A DNA stretch of 64,000 bases, from contig JADJAE010000170.1 of the NCBI GenBank assembly GCA_016704445.1, positions 1 to 64,000 of the forward strand, read 5' to 3'. A program made the position numbers and the translations under genes. This DNA comes from Deltaproteobacteria bacterium. GTDB taxonomy: Bacteria; Myxococcota_A; Polyangia; Polyangiales; Ga0077539. Within the stretch, counting starts at the first letter, position 1. Each line of letters starts with the position of its first letter. The notes beneath the pieces are model-generated. The model saw only the letters and a list, made by a program, of their open reading frames with translations. It searched no databases and was not told where the DNA came from. Shown piece after piece: positions 1 through 6,856 of this stretch.

Positions 1-54
1 AACCGCGTCATCGAAGAAGTCACGGCAGTTGAAGGTCGCGATACGGGATTACCA

Positions 55-1386
55 TGGAGCAGCTGGGCTACACCGAGCCTCGGACTGGCCGGGCCCCGCA
101 CCACGAACTTCTCCGTGGTGAGCTCGGGCGCCAACATGGGTCGAAAGCGTGCATCCAACTAGTGGAGATGCCGATCTCCGCCCCGAGCCCCGGGACTCAC
201 CGCCGTCGTTGAAGCGCGTGGAGGCGTTGAGCAGCACGCACGACGCGTTGCACCTCGCGCAGGAAGCGCTCCCCCACTCTCGGCGTCGGCGGTGACGATC
301 GCCGCGCCGTGCTCAGTGCCGTGCCGGGCGTTATGCGCCATCGCGGCGTCGAGGTCGTCGACCACGCGCACCGCAAACACCAGACCGAGGTACTCCGTGT
401 CCCAGTCCTCGGGGTCGCTGCGACCGGGGGGACGTCGCGCGGCGCAGCACCCTCCCCGGCAACCTCAGCGGCGCGCAGCTCGACGCCCGACGCGTGAAGC
501 CGACGACCCAGCGACAGGAGCAGCGCGTCGCCACCGCGCGGTGCGCAGCAGCGTCTCGGCGGCGTTGCCACCCCGGGGCGCTGCACCTTGGCGTTGACGG
601 TGATGGCCTCTCGGCCATCAGGAGCTCGACCGCGCGGTCGACGTAGACGTGGCAGACGCCCGCCAATGGCGGATCACAGGCGCCCGCGTTGGCGTCCGAC
701 GAAGGCCATGAGCGCGGGACTCCCCCTCTAGGGGATGCCGAGCGACGACCCTGCCGGTGGCCCTGGAGCAGCTCCGGTGACGCGCGGGCGCGGTGGGGTC
801 GGTGACCGGGCTGACAGCGTTAGGGGTCCGGGGCCGCTCGCGGAAAGCCCAGCGCGACAACCGTGGCAAGAGGCGTCGTTGCCTGGGACCTCAGAGACGC
901 CACGGAGCACCCGGCGTTGCCAGCCAAGCGTGGGGGGCGGCGCTCTCGGCAGTGTGACGTTGAGCGGGCCTCATGGGCTGACCGCGATGACCCCGAGGGG
1001 ATGACGAAGGCGGGCGCTTTTATAACTGTGTGCACTGGGGAAAATTACCACCTGCATCTGAAGGCCGTTGGGGCGGGTGCCGAGCGAGGCGCTCCTCGTC
1101 CGAGGGATCGGGCATCGGCGGCGACCACGCCGGACTGCCGCGATGACCCCGTCGACACGGGAGGGGCGTGAGGCGAGGCGGTCACCGTCGCGGCCCCGGA
1201 CTCCCGGGGCCAGTCGGAGGTCTTCAGCGTTGGCGGCGAGAGATAGGCGTCGCCGGTGGGCGTCGAGACTGCGCGCCCACCGACCTCGATCGCGGCGGAG
1301 CGCGCTCGGAGGCGGTGCCGGGGGCGAGCAGGCGTTGGGCGGTCCTGCTGCGGGGCGTCAGGAAGTAGGCCGTCGAGGGTCGCCAT
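55..1386 (-). pseudogene. proA: Broken proA: glutamate-5-semialdehyde (gamma-glutamyl phosphate) reductase
   Basis: ProA makes glutamate-5-semialdehyde from gamma-glutamyl phosphate, the step after ProB. No single frame is open, but reading the minus strand and switching frames gives family motifs in the right order. From high to low coordinates these are: RRPNGLQ-like and PLGVIAVS segments near 1040-1110, an LRG(V/G)SEV segment near 900, an IPRG-like segment near 720, CHVYVDRAVELLMAE near 610-660, ITVNAKVQRPGV near 570-600, VVDDLDAAMAHNARHGTEHGA near 300-370, LLNASTRFNDGGE near 200-235 and LTTEKFVVRGP near 95-125. At least five indels are needed. One deletes a base of the Cys codon in the family PGVCNAAETLL motif (about 566-568), so the catalytic cysteine is lost. 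Intact proB lies at 9581-10711 and proC at 51414-52250. Residue conservation on both sides of each shift argues for recent damage or poor sequence rather than old decay. Confidence 0.85.
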
Positions 1387-1440
1387 GACCCTGCACGAAG
1401 GTAACACCATCGACCGTCGGTTCTTGCGGTACGATAGGAC

Positions 1441-2124
1441 GATGAGCGACGTCGACGCCCCGAACGGTGCGGTCCCTGAAGAGCCCTCGATCCTCGTGCG
1501 GAGGATCCACCGCCGCGACCTGAACAAGGTCTGGGAGTTCCTGAAGCTGTGCTTCCGGGTGGTGAACCGCGAGACGCTGGAGTACCAGCGGCCCGAGTCG
1601 AAGAAGCCGCTTCCTGGAGGTCTACGAGGAGGAGGGGGTCGGGCAGCTCCTCTTCAGGGTGGCCAGCGAGGACAGCACGGAGATCGTGGCCTACGCCGTG
1701 CGCGTTCCGAGATCACCACGGCGCGGACAGTGGATGAACAGAGCTTCTTCACCCGGCGGCGACATGCGACCCGATGTTAATCAGAAAACTCGCGGTGCAC
1801 CCGGCCACAAGGCCGCGGCGTAGGGAGCTTCGCCCTGGAGCAACTGGAGCACCTCTTCCCGCGTGGGGGCTGCAACCACCTCGTGCTCGGGTCGGAGTGA
1901 CAACAGAACGCGCTGCAGTTCTATCAGGGCTGAGCACTTCACCAAGCTCGACGCCCGCGGTGTTTCCATGGCGAAGCGGGTAAGCAACGACGAGGCTACT
2001 CCCGCCCGCGCTCAGCCACCGGGTGGCATCGGAGGCCGGGGCCGCGAAGAAGCCTGTGAAGAAGCCGAGCGCGAAGGCGCCGAAGCGGGAGACCGCAGCG
2101 GCGACGACGAAGAAGAAGACCTGA
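1441..2124 (+). pseudogene. Broken GNAT-family N-acetyltransferase with Lys/Ala-rich tail
   Basis: The ATG at 1441 opens a good frame (LVRRIHRRDLNKVWEFLK, about residues 18-35) that is lost near 1605. After frame switches the rest of a GNAT acetyltransferase appears: FLEVYEEEGVGQLLFRVASE near 1612-1672, LAVHP near 1790 (normally followed by the acetyl-CoA-binding RGxG loop), GSFALEQLEHL near 1825-1855, GCNHLVLG near 1870-1890, NALQFYQG near 1908-1932 and KLDA near 1945. A final frame gives a basic tail (AKKPVKKPSAKAPKRE) ending at the TGA at 2122. At least four indels are required. GNAT enzymes move an acetyl group from acetyl-CoA to an amine; the substrate cannot be inferred. A TACGAT hexamer, possibly a -10 element, lies at 1430-1435. 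As with the neighbouring proA remnant, sequencing error at a contig edge is a live explanation. Confidence 0.75.
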
Positions 2125-2259
2125 CTCAGAGGGGGCGGACCTGGCGGGCACCGCCTTGGGGACGAAAGCGGGACTAGGACTCCAGGGTACGGGGGTAGTG
2201 GAGCGCGCTGCGGGACTGGATCAGTAGTAGGGGCGCGGCTTTCCAACCATCGACGTGGA

Positions 2260-4584
2260 TCACCACCGGGAGCCCAGGCGACGCGGCACTGAAGCAAGCG
2301 CCGGGGGCGTCTGGGCGAGCGGGAGGGTCCGGTGCGAGCGAGAGGGCCGGGGGCAGCGCGAGGTGTCCATGGAGTGCTGGCGAAGACGCGCGGGGCGGCA
2401 AAGGTGCCAGAGCGTGTAGTGGACGGCGGTGCCGTTGTCGCCGACGGCCCAGACGTCGCCGGCCGAGGCGCCCCACACGCTGCGGAGCGTCGCGGTGGTG
2501 GTCGACGGGATGCTCGACCAGCGAGCGCCGTCCCAGTGGAGGATGGTGCCTCCCTCGACCACGGCCCAGACGTCGTTGGGCGCGGCGCCCCAGACGCCGT
2601 AGAGCGTCGAGAGCGAGCCGGTGAGCACGTTCGACCAGGCGGTGCCGTTGAAGTGGCGGGCGGCGCTGCGGCCGACCAGCCAGACGTCGCTGGCCCCGGA
2701 GCCCCAGATGCCGAAGTAGGCCGACGATCCGGCCGCGGGCTCCGCCGCCCAGGCGGTGCCGTTGTAGCGGTAGACGCCCGCCCCGACGGCGCGCACGTCC
2801 GTCGCCGAGGCTCCCCAGACGGCGTAGAGCTCCTGACCCATGGGGAGCCCGGTGGAGGCGTTGCTCCAGCGGGTTCCGTCGAAGCGCGCGGCCGCGCCGA
2901 CGCCCACCGCGAAGACCGCGCCCGGCCCCTGTGCCCACATCGCGACCAGCTCAAGCGCGGGCAGCGGCATCGACTGCGCGAGCATCGCGCCGTTGCCCTG
3001 GAGGAAGATCCCGAGGCCCCGCTTGGCCGAGCCGTTGGTCGGGATGGTGAGCCCGGAGACGAACACCGTCGTCCCGGCCCCGGTGACCCCTCGGAGGATC
3101 AGCGGATAGGGGGTGAGCGCCCAGGCCGAGCCGTTCCACCGGGCGAGGGTGCGAGGGGCGACGGCGACGACGTTGTTGCCCGCGCTGCCCCAGATGCCCG
3201 TGAAGGTCTCGGTCACCCGCGTGGGTACGACGGCCCAGCGGCCGGGCACGGTGCCGGGCCCGGTGCCCGTATCCGTGGGCACGCCGCCGTCGGTCACCGT
3301 CGGCCCGCCAGGGATCGGGTCGAAGCCCACCACCCTGGCCAGCGTGCGCCCCGCCCCGCCGGTGGTGATCTCCCCGCGGCCGAGCTGCGCGTTCTGGTCG
3401 CCGCCCCAGCACACGACCTCGCCCGTTCCGCGCACGGCGCACGCGTAGTCGGCGCCGACGCTCAACTGAAACGCGTTGGCCAGCCCCGTGACCGGACCGG
3501 GCCTCGGACGGTCGGCGGTGGTCCCGTCGCCGAGCTGCCCCGCGGTGCCCTGCCCCCAGCACTGCACCGCCCCGGTGCGAAGCCGGGCGCAGGTCTCCCG
3601 GCCTCCCGCCGCGACCTCCGCGACGTTGCCGAGGCCAGCGACCGCGACGGGGCTGCTGCGGTCGCTCGTCGCGCCGTCGCCGAGCTGCCCGAGCGTCCCG
3701 TTGCCCCAGCACGACACCTCGCCGCTCGCTCTCACCGCGCAGGAGTGCGCGAGACCCGAGGCGATGCCCGTCGCGTCGACGAGGCCGCCCACCGACACGG
3801 GCGTCGCGCTGTTGGCCATGGTGCCGTTGCCGAGCTGGCCCTTGTCGTTGGCGCCCCAGCACAGGACGCCGCCGTTGGCTCTGACCGCGCAGGTGTGCTG
3901 ACGCCCCGCGGCGATGCTCACGATGTCGTCGGCGCCGCTCACCGTGGTCGGGCGCTGCCGATCGGAGGGGGTGGAGTCGCCGACCTGGCCGAGGTTGTTC
4001 TGCCCGAAGCACGCGACCTGGCCCGAGCGGCGGAGCACGCAGGTGTGGGTCTCGCCGACGGAGACCTGCGTGGCGTCGTCGATCTGCACCACCTCGACGG
4101 GCATCCGCCGGTCGAGCAGCGTGCCGTCGCCGAGCTGGCCGTTGCGGTTGGCTCCCCAGCAGACGACGCGCCCGTTGGCTCGCACCGCGCACGCGTGGAA
4201 GCTGCCGACGGAGACCTGCGCGGCGTCGCTCACGCCCGCGACGGTCACCGCGGCGGCGCGGGTCATCGTGGTGCCGTCGCCGAGGATGCCGCCCCGGTTG
4301 TTGCCCCAGCAGCCGATGGTGCCGTCGGGGTGGCGGGCGCAGGCCGAGGCGTTGCCCGCGGACACCTGCACGCCACCGCCGTCGGTGCGCATCGACGCGG
4401 GCCCGGAGTCCCTCGGGGGAGTGCCTCCGCGGTCGGTGGTGCCGTTGCCTCCGTCGCCGTTCATCGGGTTGGAGCCCGAGTCCATCTCGTCGACGGGCCC
4501 GCCCACCAGCACCGGGTCGGCCGGGGTGCAGCTCACGAGCCAGACCAGCGGGGCGCCCAACCATCGAAGCGTGCGTGTCTTCAT
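2260..4584 (-). CDS. RCC1-repeat and beta-propeller lipoprotein
   Basis: Predicted surface or outer-membrane lipoprotein of 774 residues. The ATG at 4584 is chosen because it begins a short signal sequence ending in a lipobox (WLVSC). A Gly/Asp/Pro-rich linker follows, then about seven RCC1-type repeats (roughly residues 60-400) of the form HxCAVRxxGxVxCWGxNxxGQLGDGT, and then about six shorter blades with the signature VWGxSxxDVWAVG (roughly 430-740). Both repeat types normally fold as beta-propellers, so the protein may carry two propellers in series. RCC1 repeats in bacteria have no single role; adhesion or protein binding is only inference. The last ~40 residues (HLCRPARLRQ onward) are Arg/Pro-rich and unlike the repeats, so a small shift near the 3' end (about 2410) may have extended the frame. 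It stands alone, divergent from rnhA with a 101-base gap. Confidence 0.8.
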   Translation of the reverse strand: MKTRTLRWLGAPLVWLVSCTPADPVLVGGPVDEMDSGSNPMNGDGGNGTTDRGGTPPRDSGPASMRTDGGGVQVSAGNASACARHPDGTIGCWGNNRGGILGDGTTMTRAAAVTVAGVSDAAQVSVGSFHACAVRANGRVVCWGANRNGQLGDGTLLDRRMPVEVVQIDDATQVSVGETHTCVLRRSGQVACFGQNNLGQVGDSTPSDRQRPTTVSGADDIVSIAAGRQHTCAVRANGGVLCWGANDKGQLGNGTMANSATPVSVGGLVDATGIASGLAHSCAVRASGEVSCWGNGTLGQLGDGATSDRSSPVAVAGLGNVAEVAAGGRETCARLRTGAVQCWGQGTAGQLGDGTTADRPRPGPVTGLANAFQLSVGADYACAVRGTGEVVCWGGDQNAQLGRGEITTGGAGRTLARVVGFDPIPGGPTVTDGGVPTDTGTGPGTVPGRWAVVPTRVTETFTGIWGSAGNNVVAVAPRTLARWNGSAWALTPYPLILRGVTGAGTTVFVSGLTIPTNGSAKRGLGIFLQGNGAMLAQSMPLPALELVAMWAQGPGAVFAVGVGAAARFDGTRWSNASTGLPMGQELYAVWGASATDVRAVGAGVYRYNGTAWAAEPAAGSSAYFGIWGSGASDVWLVGRSAARHFNGTAWSNVLTGSLSTLYGVWGAAPNDVWAVVEGGTILHWDGARWSSIPSTTTATLRSVWGASAGDVWAVGDNGTAVHYTLWHLCRPARLRQHSMDTSRCPRPSRSHRTLPLAQTPPALASVPRRLGSRW

Positions 4585-4685
4585 CGTCTGGTGGCGCGAA
4601 CTTAGCGCGCGATGCAGCGGGCCGGAAACGCCGACATGACGAAACCTCGCCGTCGGGGGTCGGGCTTTCGTACGATCCGCGTCCC

Positions 4686-5159
4686 GTGAGCGACGAAGCC
4701 CCTGTCTCCGCACCGATCCCCGTGACGATCTACACAGACGGCGGCGCGAAGCCGAACCCCGACGGGCCTGGCGGCTGGGCGGCCCTGCTGATCAGCGGAA
4801 ACCAGCGTCGGGAGATCTCCGGCGGCGAGCCGAAGACCACCAACAACCGCATGGAGCTCATGGCCGCGATCTCCGCGCTGGAGGAGCTGAAGAAGCCCTG
4901 CGTGGTGACGCTCTGGACCGACAGCCAGTACCTGCGCAACGGCATCACCGAGTGGATGCCCAACTGGGTGAAGCGCGGGTGGAAGACCGCCGCCAAGCAG
5001 CCCGTGAAGAACCAGGACCTCTGGCAGCGGCTGCACAGCGTGGCGGAGCGGCACCAGGTCACCTGGAAGTGGGTCAAGGCCCACAACGGACATCCCCTCA
5101 ACGAGCGGGTCGACGCCATGGCGACCGCGGCGAGGGAGAAGATCGAGCGCGGAGAGTGA
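4686..5159 (+). CDS. rnhA: Ribonuclease HI
   Basis: RNase HI, 157 residues, cleaves the RNA strand of RNA-DNA hybrids in the cytoplasm (primer and R-loop removal). The GTG at 4686 is chosen because it puts the first beta strand (VTIYTDGG) at the usual place near the N-terminus. The acidic metal-binding residues are visible: D18 in YTDGG, E57 in NNRMEL, D79 in WTDSQYL, and the last Asp in LNERVDAMA. The conserved His sits in the KAHNGHPLNE loop, and the basic protrusion helix (WVKRGWKTAAKQPVKN) is present, as in the E. coli-type enzyme. Length is normal. A TACGAT hexamer at 4671-4676 is a weak -10 candidate. Confidence 0.95.
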   Translation: MSDEAPVSAPIPVTIYTDGGAKPNPDGPGGWAALLISGNQRREISGGEPKTTNNRMELMAAISALEELKKPCVVTLWTDSQYLRNGITEWMPNWVKRGWKTAAKQPVKNQDLWQRLHSVAERHQVTWKWVKAHNGHPLNERVDAMATAAREKIERGE

Positions 5160-5233
5160 GGTCGACGCGGTGGGTAGATCGGGCTCCGCGCGGGTCATAG
5201 ACACCACCGCCATGCATTGAGAGAGTCGCCGCC

Positions 5234-6856
5234 ATGTCCAACGCAGAGGAGTCGCCGCGTCCGTCGGACGCGCGCGAGAGTGAGTTCTTCGTCCCGGGCG
5301 GTCGCCAGAGCAGGCCGCCAGGTGAGCGCCCGAGCGTGCCTCCGGGGGAGCGCATCAGCTCGCCGGACGTCGGCCGCGGCCGCGACTACGAGACGCTGGA
5401 GGGCGCGAGCGGGCGCGAGGTGTTCTTCCGCCCGCGGCGCTACAGCCCCAAGGACTTCGAGGGCATCGAGCCGGTCATCGAGGTCACGCACGCGGGCGTG
5501 ACCCACCCCTGCGAGCTGCAGGACGTGTCGCAGAACGGCGTGGCCTTCGTGTGGCCCGTGTCGACGCACGTCTCCGTCGGCGCGGCCCTCGAGCAGCTCG
5601 CCGTGAGCTTCGACCAGCACACCGTCTACCGCGGCGCGGCGCAGGTCACGACGGTGCGCGAGCTCGACGGGCGCGTGGTGGTGGGCGCGTCGTTCAGCGA
5701 GTCGCTGATGAACATCGACGACGTGATGCACCTGCGCGACGTGCGCCTCTGGAGCGAAGGCGAGGCGCAGCTCCTGCTCGCCCGCTCGCGGCCGTGGTTC
5801 GTCGAGGGGCACGAGCGCTTCAAGTCGCTGGTGGCCGAGCTGCGGCTCTTCTTCGAGGACTCCGACGCCAGGCTCTCCGCGCTCGAGGCCCGGCTGCCCT
5901 CGCACCTCCTCACCGGCGAGATGCACACCGCCGCGCGCAACGCCCTCATCGACCAGCTGCGGCGCGACTTCGTCCCGGAGTTCGTGCGCTACTCCGAGGC
6001 CATCGACGCCGCGCTGCGGAGCGTCCCGGAGGCCGAGCAGGCGCCCCTCAAGGACTACTCGCTGCGCATGCTGCACGACTACTTCATGCGCGCGCCCTTC
6101 ATGCACCGGTGCCGCACCAAGCCGCTCGGATACCCGGGCGACTACGAGGTGATGCGGTACATCTACGAGCGGCAGTTCGAGGGCGCCACGCTCTTCGGCC
6201 GGGCGCTCCACCTGGCCGTGGTGTGGACCCGCGGGGCCCACGCGGTGCGGTGCCGCAAGGACGTGGTGCGAGCCCGCCTCGACGCGATGCTCGACAACCC
6301 GACGGTCACCGGCAGGCCCATCCGCATCGCCTCCGTGGCCGCAGGGCCCGCGCAGGAGATCGTCGAGCTGCTCGCGCAGCGCCGACGGCCGACGCCGCCG
6401 GTGGAGTTCCTCCTCTTCGATCAGGACCCGCTGGCCCTCTCCTATGCCCAGGGGAGGATGTCCCGGCACATCGCCAGCAACCCCTCGGTGAAGGTGGTCT
6501 TCCTCCACGACTCCATCAAGCGGCTGCTCCACGACCCGACGCTCTTCAAGGGCTTCGGGCCCTTCGACATGATCTTCTGCGCGGGGCTCTTCGACTACCT
6601 GCGATTCCCCACGGCGGTGAACCTCTGCCGGAACTTCTATGACAACCTCAACCCGGGAGGCACGGCGTTCGTCGGCAACATGGTCCAGGAGAACCCGTGC
6701 AAGTGGTTCCTCGAGCACCACCTGGAGTGGTTCCTGCTGCTGCGCACCCGCGAGGAGATGATGGCCTACGCGCGCGCCGCGGCCCCTGAGGCGGAGGTCG
6801 CCATCCTCGAGGACGGCACTGGGATCAACCCCTTCGTCACCATGCGCAAGCCGTGA
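5234..6856 (+). CDS. PilZ-domain plus class I SAM methyltransferase, PhcB-like signal synthase candidate
   Basis: 540 residues. Residues 1-60 are a disordered Pro/Arg/Ser-rich leader. Residues about 65-165 look like a PilZ domain: basic FRPRRYSP then DVSQNGVAF, matching the D/NxSxxG element. The Arg pair is not a clean RxxxR, so c-di-GMP binding is uncertain. A helical segment follows. Residues about 340-540 form a Rossmann methyltransferase: IASVAAGPAQEIVELL is the SAM-binding glycine-rich strand and loop, and LLFDQDPLAL is the acidic strand-2 end. GPFDMIFCAGLFDYL and NPGGTAFVGNM come next, then EHHLEWFLLLRT. The AGLFDYL and EH-LEW patterns are those I associate with PhcB-type 3-hydroxy fatty acid methyl ester synthases of Ralstonia. 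The stop overlaps the start of the sensor kinase in a GTGA, so the two proteins are probably made together. A general methyltransferase in another pathway remains possible. Confidence 0.65.
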   Translation: MSNAEESPRPSDARESEFFVPGGRQSRPPGERPSVPPGERISSPDVGRGRDYETLEGASGREVFFRPRRYSPKDFEGIEPVIEVTHAGVTHPCELQDVSQNGVAFVWPVSTHVSVGAALEQLAVSFDQHTVYRGAAQVTTVRELDGRVVVGASFSESLMNIDDVMHLRDVRLWSEGEAQLLLARSRPWFVEGHERFKSLVAELRLFFEDSDARLSALEARLPSHLLTGEMHTAARNALIDQLRRDFVPEFVRYSEAIDAALRSVPEAEQAPLKDYSLRMLHDYFMRAPFMHRCRTKPLGYPGDYEVMRYIYERQFEGATLFGRALHLAVVWTRGAHAVRCRKDVVRARLDAMLDNPTVTGRPIRIASVAAGPAQEIVELLAQRRRPTPPVEFLLFDQDPLALSYAQGRMSRHIASNPSVKVVFLHDSIKRLLHDPTLFKGFGPFDMIFCAGLFDYLRFPTAVNLCRNFYDNLNPGGTAFVGNMVQENPCKWFLEHHLEWFLLLRTREEMMAYARAAAPEAEVAILEDGTGINPFVTMRKP

